DNA of 64,000 bases, taken from positions 38,078-102,077 of the forward strand of contig JAAWEH010000006.1 in the NCBI GenBank assembly GCA_022794215.1, given 5' to 3'. The notes under the pieces are model-generated. The model saw only the letters and a program-made list of their open reading frames with translations, made no database searches and was not told where the DNA came from. Positions 17,324 to 25,865 of the stretch are shown here, piece after piece. The position numbers and the translations under genes were made by a program. Numbering within the stretch: position 1 is the stretch's first letter; each line of letters begins with the position of its first letter. This DNA is from Oscillospiraceae bacterium. GTDB taxonomy: Bacteria > Bacillota > Clostridia > Oscillospirales > Oscillospiraceae.

Positions 17324-18409
17324 ATGGCAGCTACACTGGCCCAGCTGAAGCACCTTTTGGATACGCAGGGGGAAAACAGCCAAATCTTCTCCCTGGGCAA
17401 CGGAGCGTCACTTTTGATTTGGGAGGATCGGGGGCGGATATACGGCCCCTTCTTCGGCGAGGACTCCGAAGGCATGCTTTGGGTTCCCCAGGCTCTCTCC
17501 TCCGCAAAAGCCTTCCAGGACTTCCGGCAGAGCGGACAGTGGAATGCCGGCGGCGATCGTCTTTGGATCGCTCCCGAGTTCCCTTTTTTTACAAAAGAGC
17601 GCGCCCATTTTAATGAGTCCTACACCGTTCAGGACTCTTTGGATCCCGGCCACTATCATTTCCTCCCCAGCTCGGATGGCCGGCTGGTCTTTTCCGCCCA
17701 GCTAAGCGCCCAGCTCTATGAGCACCAATTTACCCAAAAGAGCTTCACCATGACCCGCTCCCTGGAAGTCTGCGAGAATCCTCTGCGCTTTTGTAAAGAT
17801 CTTGCCTCCCTTATGATGCGGATCGACTATTGCGGTTATACCCACGCCATTGATTTGACAGACACCTCTCCCGAATTTCCCATGGAGCTGGAGATCTGGA
17901 ATCTCTGCCAAGTACGGGCCGGCGGCACCTTTCTCATCCCCTATTTAGGCGACCAATTTGAATATGTGGATTACTACGCCCCCTCTATGGGCAAGGTTTT
18001 GTCCGTCCATCCGGGCGTTGCTTCCATCCATGTCGCCTCTGCCGCCGAGCATAAGGTGGGTGCAAAGGCCTTCCAGACCTTTGGGCGGGTCGGTTATTTG
18101 CTGCCCTGCGGCGACGGAGTCTGGCAGCTATTGATCCGCAATTATTACAACAACCCCTCCGATCCCTACATCAAAGATCCCTCCGACCGTCCGGGGGAGA
18201 ACGGCTGCTCCCTGTTTGTCTACATGAATGACACACGGGGCGACGGTTTTGCCGAGCTGGAGTCCACGGGCGAAACCTTCTGCGCGCCGGAAAAGTGCAG
18301 CTCCCACCTGGACCTGAACCATTGGTTCTTCCGAGGGAGCCTTGCCGACCTTCAGCCCATTGCCAAACGGCTTTTGAACGTCGATATCATGCAGGAGGGC
18401 TTATTATGA
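17324..18409 (+). CDS. DUF6786-like protein, possible sugar mutarotase-fold
   Basis: This 361-residue soluble protein has no signal peptide. It carries the stretch GGDRLWIAPE near residue 88, which I associate with the DUF6786 group, thought to share the aldose-1-epimerase beta-sandwich fold. Assignment is from memory of the family pattern, so it is tentative; no catalytic residue can be named. The frame is open far upstream, but the start is set at ATG 17324 because GGAGG stands eight bases before it and the promoter ends at 17278. It overlaps the next gene by four bases. Coregulation with sugar uptake suggests it handles the same sugar, perhaps as an anomerase or lactone enzyme. Confidence 0.6.
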   Translation: MAATLAQLKHLLDTQGENSQIFSLGNGASLLIWEDRGRIYGPFFGEDSEGMLWVPQALSSAKAFQDFRQSGQWNAGGDRLWIAPEFPFFTKERAHFNESYTVQDSLDPGHYHFLPSSDGRLVFSAQLSAQLYEHQFTQKSFTMTRSLEVCENPLRFCKDLASLMMRIDYCGYTHAIDLTDTSPEFPMELEIWNLCQVRAGGTFLIPYLGDQFEYVDYYAPSMGKVLSVHPGVASIHVASAAEHKVGAKAFQTFGRVGYLLPCGDGVWQLLIRNYYNNPSDPYIKDPSDRPGENGCSLFVYMNDTRGDGFAELESTGETFCAPEKCSSHLDLNHWFFRGSLADLQPIAKRLLNVDIMQEGLL

Positions 18410-18903
18410 ATGCTTTGGAGGATCAACTGGAACGACTGAAGCGGCAAGAGGCTCTTTTACAGTTTCCCTTCTTTTCCAACGACGACGCCTGGCGTTTGGG
18501 CACCATGCTGGTAGAGGCTGCCAAGGAGCGAAAGGTGACGCCGGCCTTTGAGATCACAATAAACGGCTATGTGGTCTTTCGCTACGGCTTCTCCGGCACC
18601 AACCTCCACAACGAGCGTTGGCTGCGGCGCAAACGCAACACTGTCCAAACCACCCACATGAGCTCCTTGCGCGCCGGAGTGGAATTGCAGCTGAAGGGAG
18701 AGGACATTGAACGGGATTGGTATTTACCGGCAGCGGAGTTTGCCTGTCTCGGGGGAGGTTTTCCCCTGATCCTCAAAGGAACCGGCGTTGTTGGATGTGT
18801 CTGCTGCTCCGGCCTGCCCCATGAGACCGATCATCAGATCGTAGCCGATACCATTGCCCGGTTCCTCAATGTCAGCATTCCAGACGGGAGGTGCGCTTTA
18901 TGA
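18406..18903 (+). CDS. UPF0303 family protein (GlcG/HbpS-like fold)
   Basis: This 165-residue protein has the features of the UPF0303 group: FSNDDAWRLG, WLRRKRNTV and a final GGGFPLILKGTGVVGCVCCSG segment. The group is related to the PF03928 (GlcG/HbpS, heme-degrading-like) fold. No enzyme activity is firmly established for it, and heme binding should not be assumed. In many bacteria these proteins sit in carbohydrate or diol operons. Start ATG 18406 overlaps the previous stop (ATGA) behind GGAGGG, and its own stop overlaps the next start in the same manner, so the three genes are tightly coupled. Confidence 0.75.
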   Translation: MNALEDQLERLKRQEALLQFPFFSNDDAWRLGTMLVEAAKERKVTPAFEITINGYVVFRYGFSGTNLHNERWLRRKRNTVQTTHMSSLRAGVELQLKGEDIERDWYLPAAEFACLGGGFPLILKGTGVVGCVCCSGLPHETDHQIVADTIARFLNVSIPDGRCAL

Positions 18904-19748
18904 GTCAAAAATCCTACCGCAGCGCGCTGGTGGGCTTATTGGGGTGTCCGGTGGACGAAAACCCTACGGTAGTCACCATCGAAGCCGCTTTTCGCGCCTT
19001 GGATATAGACGGAAGATACATCACCATGAAGGTTCTTCCCGAGGATCTGGGGGACGCCATCCGGGGACTAAAGGCCACTTCTTTTCTCGGCACTCACATC
19101 ACCATCCCCCACAAAGTAGCCGTGCTTTCCTATTTGGACGAGATCTCTCCCAACGCCGCCCTTATGGGAGCTGTCAATACCGTTTATTTTCGGGATGGCA
19201 AGATATGCGGGGAAAACACAGACGGAAAGGGATTTATCATGTCCCTTACCCAGGGCGGAGTTGAATTGAACGCGGCCCATGCCGTCCTTCTGGGTGCAGG
19301 CGGCGCCGCCCGAGCCATCGCTGTGGAGCTTGCCAATCATGGTGCGGCCCAGCTTACCATCGTGAACCGAAGCCCGGAGCGGGGGCAGGCTTTGGCCCGG
19401 CTTATCAATGAAAAGACCGCCGCCTCCGCCCGCTATGTCCCCCTCACCCCCAATTTCTCCATCCCCTCCGATTGCGATATTTTGGTGCAAACCACCAGCA
19501 TCGGTCTCTATCCCGATCCCTCCTGCCCCCACATTGATTTTTCCTCTCTGCGGCCAGAGATCGTGGTCTGTGATATCATTCCCAATCCCATCCAGACACT
19601 CTTTATCCAAAAGGCTGCGGAAAAGGGATGCCGCACATTCAGCGGCTTTGATATGCTGGTCAATCAGGGCGCTTTCAGCTTCCGGCTTTGGACCGGCAAG
19701 GAAGCCCCCATCCAGGCAATGAAAGATGCTTTGGCCGCAGAGTACTGA
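18900..19748 (+). CDS. Shikimate-dehydrogenase-like oxidoreductase (AroE family paralogue)
   Basis: This 282-residue NAD(P)-dependent dehydrogenase has an AroE substrate domain and a Rossmann domain. The catalytic Lys72 (TIPHK) and Asp108 (ENTDG), Asn93 (GAVNT), the dinucleotide loop GAGGAARAI and NRSPER (favouring NADP) are present. The usual N-terminal motif with two serines that hold the shikimate carboxylate (SxSP) is missing; GCPVDENP stands there. It is therefore probably not the biosynthetic AroE but oxidises another hydroxylated substrate, perhaps from the sugar pathway. Start ATG 18900 overlaps the UPF0303 stop; the GTG three codons earlier is rejected. Confidence 0.8.
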   Translation: MSQKSYRSALVGLLGCPVDENPTVVTIEAAFRALDIDGRYITMKVLPEDLGDAIRGLKATSFLGTHITIPHKVAVLSYLDEISPNAALMGAVNTVYFRDGKICGENTDGKGFIMSLTQGGVELNAAHAVLLGAGGAARAIAVELANHGAAQLTIVNRSPERGQALARLINEKTAASARYVPLTPNFSIPSDCDILVQTTSIGLYPDPSCPHIDFSSLRPEIVVCDIIPNPIQTLFIQKAAEKGCRTFSGFDMLVNQGAFSFRLWTGKEAPIQAMKDALAAEY

Positions 19749-19762
19749 CCCCTATTTTAGTG

Positions 19763-19800
19763 AAAAGCCGCCCGGTTCAGAAAACCGGGCGGCTTTTCTT
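19763..19800. terminator. Bidirectional terminator between AroE-like and the fhs operon
   Basis: A perfect 15-bp stem (19763-19777 with 19783-19797) with a CAGAA loop is followed by TTCTTTTT on the plus strand. On the minus strand it ends with CACTAAAAT, so it works best for the AroE-like operon, while also marking the end of the fhs operon. Confidence 0.85.
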
Positions 19801-19815
19801 TTTATGTATTTCCAT

Positions 19816-20184
19816 TCATTTCAAAAGCTTCTCCAACTGCGCTAAGCTCAAGCCCCTGGTCAGCACGCTGTCCTGCCGCTGATCCCAAAGGTAGGCCGTC
19901 AGCTTTTCCATTGCGGCAGCATAGTCGATGATGCCGACGACTCCCTTCTTTGTGATGCTCACCAGCACCAGCTTCCAATCGGTAAGAGGCCGGCCGTCTA
20001 AGGCATATTGCTTCCAAGGCTCTTTGGGCAGTATGGTTGGGGTATCCTCGGTAAGGACAAGGGCCCCAAAGGGCTCCTCCCCTTCCTTCCCGTAGCAGTT
20101 CACGTTTGCTTTAAAGGCGTTGTCCCAATCAGCCGGAGCAGCCTTGGGCACACCCTTGCTCTTCCATTTGTCCAGCAATCCCAC
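19816..20184 (-). CDS. Hypothetical protein linked to fhs
   Basis: I do not recognise this 122-residue protein. It has no signal peptide or membrane helix, and contains several tryptophans (DKWKSKG, ADWDNAF, PWKQYAL). The start is GTG 20184, with AAGGGGTG six bases before it; the in-frame GTG at 20193 overlaps that site. It begins 15 bases after the fhs stop, so it is cotranscribed with fhs, but nothing in the sequence shows a folate-related role. Codon use matches its neighbours, so it is likely a real gene. Confidence 0.6.
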   Translation of the reverse strand: MGLLDKWKSKGVPKAAPADWDNAFKANVNCYGKEGEEPFGALVLTEDTPTILPKEPWKQYALDGRPLTDWKLVLVSITKKGVVGIIDYAAAMEKLTAYLWDQRQDSVLTRGLSLAQLEKLLK

Positions 20185-20199
20185 GGCAAACACCCCTTT

Positions 20200-21867
20200 T
20201 TAGAACAAACCCGTGATCTTTCCGTTTTCGTCCACGTCGATATTTTCAGCGGCGGGAACCTTGGGAAGGCCGGGCATGGTCATGATATCGCCGGTATAGG
20301 CCACCACAAAGCCCGCTCCGGCACTGACCTTCACCTTCCGAACCGTAACGGTAAAGCCCTTGGGCGCTCCCAGGAGGGCCGGGTCATCGGAGAGGGAATA
20401 CTGGGTCTTGGCCATACAGACAGGAAAGCTTCCAAATCCCAGGTCGGTGAGTTTTTGCAGTTCCTTTGCCGCGGCAGGGGCAAAGCTGACGCCCTCTGCC
20501 CCATAGACCTTCCGGGCCACCGTCTCGATCTTCTCCTTCAGCGGCAGGTTGCTTTCATAGGCAAAACGGAAGGCATTCTTGCCCTCCTCAATGACCCGAA
20601 GGACTTCACGGCCCAGCTCCTCGCCCCCTTCGCCGCCCTTGGCCCACACCTGACTCAGGGCCACCTTAACCCCGTAAGTATCGCAGGCCTTCCGGATCAA
20701 AGCGATCTCGGCCTCGGTGTCGCAATCAAACTGGTTGATGGCCACCACAGCGGGCAGACCATAGACCTGGGTGATATTCTCCACATGCTTAAGGAGATTG
20801 GGAAGACCCTTCTCCAGCGCCGCCAGGTCCTCCTTGCCCAGTTCTGCCTTGGGGCAGCCTCCGTTGTGCTTCAGGGCCCGAACCGTGGCCACGATCACTA
20901 CCGCGTCAGGGTGAACCCCCATGGCCCGGCATTTGATGTCCAGGAACTTTTCCGCGCCCAAATCAGCGCCGAAGCCTGCCTCGGTGACCACGTAGTCAGC
21001 CAGTTTCAAGGCCGCATCAGTGGCGGAAACGGAGTTGCAGCCGTGGGCAATATTGGCAAAGGGGCCGCCGTGGATCAGAGCGGGAGTTCCCTCCAGAGTC
21101 TGAACCAGGTTGGGCTTGATGGCGTCCTTCAAAAGGGCGGTCATGGCGCCCTCCGCCTTCAAATCATGGGCGGTCACAGGCTCCCCGGACCGGTTGTAGG
21201 CCACCACCATCCGGCCCAGACGCTCCTTCAGGTCGCTGAGGTCAGAGGCCAGACAGAACACCGCCATGACCTCGCTGGCCACGGTAATGTCAAAGCCATC
21301 CTCACGGGGAACCCCCTGCATCCGGCCGCCAATGCCGTCGATCACGTTGCGCAGCTGCCGGTCGTTCATATCCACACAGCGCTTCCAGGGGATGTTCTTC
21401 ACGTCGATATCCAGGGCGTTGCCCTGCTGAATGTGATTGTCCAGCATGGCAGCCAATAGGTTGTTGGCCGCACCGATGGCGTGGAAATCTCCGGTAAAAT
21501 GGAGGTTGATGTCCTCCATGGGGATCACCTGGGCCCAGCCTCCGCCGGCGGCACCGCCCTTCACTCCGAAAACAGGGCCAAGAGAGGGCTCCCGCAGCGC
21601 CAGACAAGTCTTCTTTCCCAAGCGCTGGAGCGCGTCAGCCAAGCCTACGCTGGTGGTGGTTTTTCCCTCCCCCGCCGGAGTGGGGTTGATCGCGGTGACC
21701 AGCACCAGCTTGGCCTTTCTGGGCTTGTCCCGATAGGCAGTACTCTCCACCTTGGCCTTGTCATGACCGTAGGGAATCAGATCCTGCTGGCCAAGGCCCA
21801 GCTTGGCGGCGATCTCAGGGATGGGGCGGGCTTGGACGCTCTGGGCGATCTGGATGTCGGTGAGCAT
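20200..21867 (-). CDS. fhs: Formate-tetrahydrofolate ligase
   Basis: This 555-residue enzyme makes 10-formyltetrahydrofolate from formate, ATP and tetrahydrofolate. It supplies one-carbon units for purines, formyl-Met-tRNA and, in acetogens, the methyl branch of the Wood-Ljungdahl path. The P-loop-like [10 protein letters not shown] (near residue 65) and the family stretch [18 protein letters not shown] are unmistakable, and the length is full. Start ATG has GAGAGGG upstream. No folD or other Wood-Ljungdahl gene lies in the window, so housekeeping one-carbon supply is the safe reading. Confidence 0.97.
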   Translation of the reverse strand: MLTDIQIAQSVQARPIPEIAAKLGLGQQDLIPYGHDKAKVESTAYRDKPRKAKLVLVTAINPTPAGEGKTTTSVGLADALQRLGKKTCLALREPSLGPVFGVKGGAAGGGWAQVIPMEDINLHFTGDFHAIGAANNLLAAMLDNHIQQGNALDIDVKNIPWKRCVDMNDRQLRNVIDGIGGRMQGVPREDGFDITVASEVMAVFCLASDLSDLKERLGRMVVAYNRSGEPVTAHDLKAEGAMTALLKDAIKPNLVQTLEGTPALIHGGPFANIAHGCNSVSATDAALKLADYVVTEAGFGADLGAEKFLDIKCRAMGVHPDAVVIVATVRALKHNGGCPKAELGKEDLAALEKGLPNLLKHVENITQVYGLPAVVAINQFDCDTEAEIALIRKACDTYGVKVALSQVWAKGGEGGEELGREVLRVIEEGKNAFRFAYESNLPLKEKIETVARKVYGAEGVSFAPAAAKELQKLTDLGFGSFPVCMAKTQYSLSDDPALLGAPKGFTVTVRKVKVSAGAGFVVAYTGDIMTMPGLPKVPAAENIDVDENGKITGLF

Positions 21868-21931
21868 ATGCAGTCCCTCTCTTTCTTCTTTGATGAATGA
21901 TATCTACCCTAAACAAAGCAAATGCCAATGG

Positions 21932-22696
21932 TCACCGGCGCAGCCGATCCCAAAGGGCCATGGGCACACCTGCGGGCAAGAGCTTGGAGCCCATGCGCAT
22001 GACCAGCGGAATCGGCCCGCAGGTCACCACTGCCGCCCCCAGGCGGTTCATGGTGAGACTCCAGGCCGCCACTGCCTCGGGGCGCATGGCAAAAGGAGTC
22101 CGGCGCACTGCATTGGGGTTCCCTGTCTGGCGGGCCACCTCTATAAACTCAGTCTTGAGCCAATAGGGACATACCGCCGTCACCTCTATTTCCCGGTTTG
22201 AAAGCTCCTGCCGAAGAGCCCGGGTATAATGGAGCAAAAATGCTTTCGTCGCAGCATAGAGGTTCATACCGGGCAAGGGCTGAAACGCAGCGCAGGAGGC
22301 TACCTCAAGGATCCGGCTGCCCCGTTTCAGATAGGGGATGCACAGTCGGGTCACCTCTGCAGCGGCCCGACAATTGAGAGCGATCATGTCCTCTGTCTCC
22401 TCCGCCGTCAGATCCTCTGCCCGCCCAAACTTTCCAAACCCGGCGGCGCAGACCAGGATCGACACTTCAGGCCGCTCCTCCGCCAAGGTTTTTTCCAGGA
22501 TCTCCATGCTCGCTTTCTGTGTCAGATCCAAGGCCATGAGCCGGCAATCCTGGGGCAGCGAAGCGGCCAGTCCCACCAGCCGCTCCTCCCGCCGGGCAAT
22601 CAGCCACAGTTCGTCTACGTCCATGCTTTTGCTGATTTGCTGGGCGTAAGCCCGCCCCAAACCGGAGGACGCCCCGGTAACAATCGCAACTTTCAC
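21932..22696 (-). CDS. Short-chain dehydrogenase/reductase
   Basis: This 254-residue classical SDR has the cofactor loop TGASSGLGRAY at the N terminus, the CAAG motif (NNAG equivalent) near residue 83, and the catalytic Tyr/Lys in YAATKAF with an upstream Ser in EVASCAAF. An Arg after the second strand (IARREERL) suggests NADP(H). The start is GTG with a strong AAGGAGGT seven bases before it. The substrate is unknown. It stands alone between fhs and the HPr-like gene. Confidence 0.85.
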   Translation of the reverse strand: MKVAIVTGASSGLGRAYAQQISKSMDVDELWLIARREERLVGLAASLPQDCRLMALDLTQKASMEILEKTLAEERPEVSILVCAAGFGKFGRAEDLTAEETEDMIALNCRAAAEVTRLCIPYLKRGSRILEVASCAAFQPLPGMNLYAATKAFLLHYTRALRQELSNREIEVTAVCPYWLKTEFIEVARQTGNPNAVRRTPFAMRPEAVAAWSLTMNRLGAAVVTCGPIPLVMRMGSKLLPAGVPMALWDRLRR

Positions 22697-22780
22697 ATTC
22701 TCTACCTCCTTTGGAAGTAGTATAGGTAGTTTTCCTCTATTCTACCATCCCAGGAAGAAAGGCACAAGGGGAAATATGAA

Positions 22781-22806
22781 AGCGCCGCGGGTTTTCCCGC
22801 GGCGCT
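22781..22806 (-). terminator. Terminator of the HPr-like gene
   Basis: A perfect 11-bp stem (22781-22791 with 22796-22806) with a TTTT loop lies just past the HPr-like stop. The minus-strand tail TTCATATTT is moderately U-rich. Confidence 0.7.
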
Positions 22807-22819
22807 TATGCCTGTGCTT

Positions 22820-23041
22820 TTACTCCATGTGAGAAACCAGCTTGTTGAACCGCTTGGGATCCACATCATCTTCGGCCACCACACGAACCCGCTGACCGAC
22901 AAGAGCGTATAGACCCAGTAAAGAGCGGGCGTCCAGCATAACGGTGCTGGTGCTCAGCCACACTTCATAAGGCTGCTCAGAGGCCAGGCGGTTGATTCGC
23001 TCCACCTGGGCGCCGTCTTTAATGTCCAATTCCTTCACCAT
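22820..23041 (-). CDS. HPr/Crh-like protein without the active-site histidine
   Basis: This 73-residue protein has the HPr fold pattern, clearest in the second half (LDARSLLGLYAL, matching the NLKSIMGVMSL region of HPr). The phosphorylatable His15 of HPr is absent: DGAQVER stands where TGLHARP is expected, with Gln12 in the histidine position, as in Bacillus Crh. The serine equivalent to regulatory Ser46 is kept (Ser40). It therefore cannot pass phosphate in the PTS. It might be a target of HPr kinase in catabolite control, or simply a structural relative. It has its own promoter, a strong AAGGAGG site and a terminator. Confidence 0.7.
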   Translation of the reverse strand: MVKELDIKDGAQVERINRLASEQPYEVWLSTSTVMLDARSLLGLYALVGQRVRVVAEDDVDPKRFNKLVSHME

Positions 23042-23108
23042 AATGATGATACCTCCTTACGTTATCATATTGGTTTGACCCGGCATCCGCTTTCCGGATG
23101 ACGCCTGC

Positions 23109-23137
23109 ATTTTACCAGCATTCCCGTTCCCTGTCAA
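23109..23137 (-). promoter_or_regulatory. Promoter of the HPr-like gene
   Basis: On the minus strand, -35 TTGACA (23132-23137) and -10 TAAAAT (23109-23114) have a 17-base spacer, 68 bases before the start codon. The 327-base gap 23042-23368 otherwise holds only this and the divergent DUF4342 promoter. Confidence 0.75.
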
Positions 23138-23282
23138 CGGACGTCTTATCAATTTTTACTAAATTTTTAGCTCTATTTTTGTACATATTGTCCCACCTCT
23201 TCCGCTGTCTATCACGCTCCATCCTTATCATATGGATGATTGCGCCCCCGCGCTCTGCTTGCAAATCCATGTACCCTGTTCG

Positions 23283-23311
23283 TTGACGAAAGGGCCCATT
23301 CGTGACATAAT
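23283..23311 (+). promoter_or_regulatory. Promoter of the DUF4342 gene
   Basis: -35 TTGACG (23283-23288) and -10 CATAAT (23306-23311) are 17 bases apart, 57 bases before the start codon. Confidence 0.7.
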
Positions 23312-23368
23312 ACTATCAAGACAGTTTTCCGCTGTCCCAAACTCAAAACTTTCAAGGAGGTCGATCCC

Positions 23369-23629
23369 ATGGTGGAAAATCTGAAGGACAAGAAGGTCGC
23401 CGAGGAGATCGTGGAAAAGCTGAAGGAACTGGTGCGCAAGGGAAATGTCACCAAGATCCTGGTCTCCAAAAATGGGGAGACCATTGTCAATTTCCCGCTG
23501 AATGTGGGCATTGTGGCCGGAGTTGCCGCCGCCCCCTGGGCGTTGATCCTGGCGGCCCTCACCACCCTGGGCATGGATTGCCACATCGATGTGGTGAAGG
23601 ATGACGGAGATGTGATCCATATCATCTGA
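23369..23629 (+). CDS. Small DUF4342 domain protein
   Basis: This 86-residue protein starts with a charged helix (residues 1-28) and then has the pattern VTKILVSKNGETIVNFPLNVG followed by a hydrophobic stretch (VAGVAAAPWALILAALTTLG, about 49-68), which fits DUF4342. The hydrophobic part may be a membrane helix or a buried segment. The family has no established function. The gene has a strong AAGGAGG site and its own promoter and ends at a terminator shared with ftsZ. Confidence 0.8.
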   Translation: MVENLKDKKVAEEIVEKLKELVRKGNVTKILVSKNGETIVNFPLNVGIVAGVAAAPWALILAALTTLGMDCHIDVVKDDGDVIHII

Positions 23630-23651
23630 GCCTGCCTCATTTAAGCAAAAA

Positions 23652-23680
23652 GCAGCCGCCCTCCGTTGGAGGGCGGCTGC
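23652..23680. terminator. Bidirectional terminator between DUF4342 gene and ftsZ
   Basis: A perfect 13-bp stem (23652-23664 with 23668-23680) has a three-base loop. The minus-strand side ends in TTTTTGCTT, a strong terminator for ftsZ; the plus-strand tail CGTCGTTTCT is weaker. Confidence 0.88.
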
Positions 23681-23695
23681 CGTCGTTTCTCTTGG

Positions 23696-24817
23696 TCAAT
23701 CCCGGTTAAAAATATTGAAGATGGACTGCCACTGGTCGTCCTCTTCGCTGGTGGTGGGCTCTTCGTTGGCCTCCTGCACATCCGCAGCCACTTTCACCCG
23801 TTCCTGCTCCACCTTTTCGGCGGTCTTGGTAAAGATGTTGCTCTCGGCGGCCTTCATCGCCTCCTCGTCATAGCCGGTGGCAATGACGGTGACCAGCATT
23901 TCATCTTCCAGCTCGGGGTCAAAGGCAGCGCCAAAGATGATAAGGGCCTCGGGATGAGCGGCCTGACGCACCATCTCGGCGGCCTGCTCCACCTCTTCCA
24001 GCCCGATGTCCTCGGATCCGGTGATGTTCACCAGCACGCCGCGAGCGCCGTTGATGGAGGTCTCCAGCAAGGGGCTGGAGATGGCCATTTTCGCCGCCTC
24101 CTCTGCCTTGCTCTTTCCGGCAGCCCGGCCTACGCCCATATGGGCCATGCCCGCTTCCTTCATGACGGCGGTCACATCGGCAAAGTCCAGGTTGATGAAG
24201 CCGGTGTTCTTAATGAGGTCGGAGATGGACTGAACTGCCTGACGAAGGACATCGTCCGCAATCTCAAAGGCGTTGGCAAAGGTGATCTTCTGATCGGTAG
24301 CAAATTTCAGCCGCTCATTGGGGATGATGACCAGGGAATCCACCTTCCCCTTCAGCTCCTCAATGCCCATCTCGGCCTGCTGCATACGGCGGCGGCCCTC
24401 AAAGTTGAAGGGCTTGGTCACCACACCCACAGTCAGCACACCCGCTTCCCGGGCCAGCTCCGCCACGATGGGGGCGGCTCCCGTGCCGGTACCGCCGCCC
24501 ATGCCGGCGGTGATAAACACCATGTCGGTGCCCTCCAGGGCCTTGGTGATCTGAGTCTTGTTCTCCTCAGCGGCCCTCCGCCCCACCTCAGGGTCGGCGC
24601 CTGCACCCTTTCCGCTGGTAAGCTTGTCGCCAATCTGGATCTTCTGATTGGCGTTGGAAACATTCAGGGCCTGCTTGTCTGTATTGACGGCGATAAACTC
24701 CACGCCTTTGACCCCACTGCGTACCATGCGGTTGACCACATTGTTGCCGCCGCCGCCGACGCCAATCACTTTAATGTTGACGACAGACTCGGGGCCGGTA
24801 TCCAATCCAAACGGCAT
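23696..24817 (-). CDS. ftsZ: Cell division protein FtsZ
   Basis: This 373-residue tubulin-like GTPase forms the division ring at midcell. The tubulin signature [10 protein letters not shown] is near residue 105, and the N-terminal [13 protein letters not shown] and T7-loop region (NLDFADV) are intact. The start is set at ATG 24817, with AGGAGGAG six bases upstream; the frame is open 24 codons earlier but lacks such a site. The C-terminal tail ends [14 protein letters not shown], not the usual DIPxFLRxR-type peptide that binds FtsA or SepF, so partner contacts may differ. It is the last gene of the dcw region and has its own promoter. Confidence 0.97.
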   Translation of the reverse strand: MPFGLDTGPESVVNIKVIGVGGGGNNVVNRMVRSGVKGVEFIAVNTDKQALNVSNANQKIQIGDKLTSGKGAGADPEVGRRAAEENKTQITKALEGTDMVFITAGMGGGTGTGAAPIVAELAREAGVLTVGVVTKPFNFEGRRRMQQAEMGIEELKGKVDSLVIIPNERLKFATDQKITFANAFEIADDVLRQAVQSISDLIKNTGFINLDFADVTAVMKEAGMAHMGVGRAAGKSKAEEAAKMAISSPLLETSINGARGVLVNITGSEDIGLEEVEQAAEMVRQAAHPEALIIFGAAFDPELEDEMLVTVIATGYDEEAMKAAESNIFTKTAEKVEQERVKVAADVQEANEEPTTSEEDDQWQSIFNIFNRD

Positions 24818-24909
24818 ATTTGCTCCTCCTATGTATGGTTCGTCTGTATCTTGGCTGACGGCCGGACCATTTTGTGGCCCCGCCATCAATGGTTTCTATA
24901 TCTTGTTAC

Positions 24910-24938
24910 ATTTTATCCTTCTTTTGCTTTCAGGTCAA
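24910..24938 (-). promoter_or_regulatory. ftsZ: Promoter of ftsZ
   Basis: On the minus strand, -35 TTGACC (24933-24938) and -10 TAAAAT (24910-24915) have a 17-base spacer in the 177-base gap between ftsQ and ftsZ. It would let ftsZ be transcribed apart from the dcw operon. Confidence 0.7.
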
Positions 24939-24994
24939 TAGTTCTATGCGGATTTCTTCAAAGTTTTCACATTCCTTTTGGGAAAGCCGCGTTT

Positions 24995-25789
24995 TCATGA
25001 CGCAGGCAGCCACCGCTCGGTAAGCAGACGGGCTTGGTCATCTCCATAGGTAAGATCCAGCGTGCCGGAAATGTCCTCCCCCCTCTGGGAGAAGCTTTCC
25101 AACACCCGCTGAAGGGAAAAGACCCGCAGTTCAAAATTTCCCGACATGGGCACCACCACCGTCAAATCTCCGCCACAGCCAAAATAGATGGCATTGGCCG
25201 CCGTCAGATCCACAAATTCCGTGATCTGGCCCAGCATCTCCCGCTGCGCCAGCGCGGTCAACAGCTGTTGGAGGCCCTCCAGCTTGATCTGCTCCTCCAG
25301 CTCTACCGTCAGCCGTCCGCCCAGAATGGGATCCACCGGGTGAAGTCCCTGTACCACAGGCAGATCTCCCACCAGACTTTCGCCCCCCTGCTCCAGGAGC
25401 TTTCCGGAAGCGTTGATCAGCCACCAGCTATCCTCGATCTGAATGGCAGCAGCAGCGAAAGTCTCGGTAATATGCAGCTCAACCGTATCCGGCGGGCGAT
25501 GAACCGGCGCCACCTTCTCCACATAGGGAAGTTCCCGGGTGATATTCAGCGCCGTCTGGGGCCGGTTCACCAGAAACAGGTTGTCCCCCAGCTCTACCCC
25601 AGAGGCGTCAATGATCTGCTGTGCGCTATACCGGCTGTTACCCATGACCTCCACTTGATTGACCCGGAAAAAGGCCACACAACCCACCAAAATGGCGGCG
25701 AAGATGATAAGAAAGGACAACAGCTTATAGAGGAAGCCAAAGCGTCCCCTTCTCCGCCGATGTCGATTCCGATTCTTCCTCGCCGCCAT
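24995..25789 (-). CDS. ftsQ: Cell division protein FtsQ/DivIB
   Basis: This 264-residue bitopic membrane protein of the divisome has a very basic cytoplasmic N terminus (residues 1-20), one membrane helix (about 23-43), then a POTRA domain starting FRVNQVEVMGNSRYSAQQI and a C-terminal beta domain. It belongs to the FtsQ-FtsL-FtsB complex that activates septal wall synthesis. The order murA-ftsQ-ftsZ supports the call. Start ATG has AGGAGG seven bases upstream. Confidence 0.88.
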   Translation of the reverse strand: MAARKNRNRHRRRRGRFGFLYKLLSFLIIFAAILVGCVAFFRVNQVEVMGNSRYSAQQIIDASGVELGDNLFLVNRPQTALNITRELPYVEKVAPVHRPPDTVELHITETFAAAAIQIEDSWWLINASGKLLEQGGESLVGDLPVVQGLHPVDPILGGRLTVELEEQIKLEGLQQLLTALAQREMLGQITEFVDLTAANAIYFGCGGDLTVVVPMSGNFELRVFSLQRVLESFSQRGEDISGTLDLTYGDDQARLLTERWLPAS

Positions 25790-25865
25790 GCTCCGGCCTC
25801 CTGCCGTTTCTCTTTGGTATCTTTCCTGCTTTTTGCTATTGTATCACCCATTGGTGAAAAAGTCG

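Noticed and set aside
20008..21459. Plus-strand open frame of 483 codons opposite fhs
   Set aside because: It is antisense to the well-identified formate-tetrahydrofolate ligase and has no motif.
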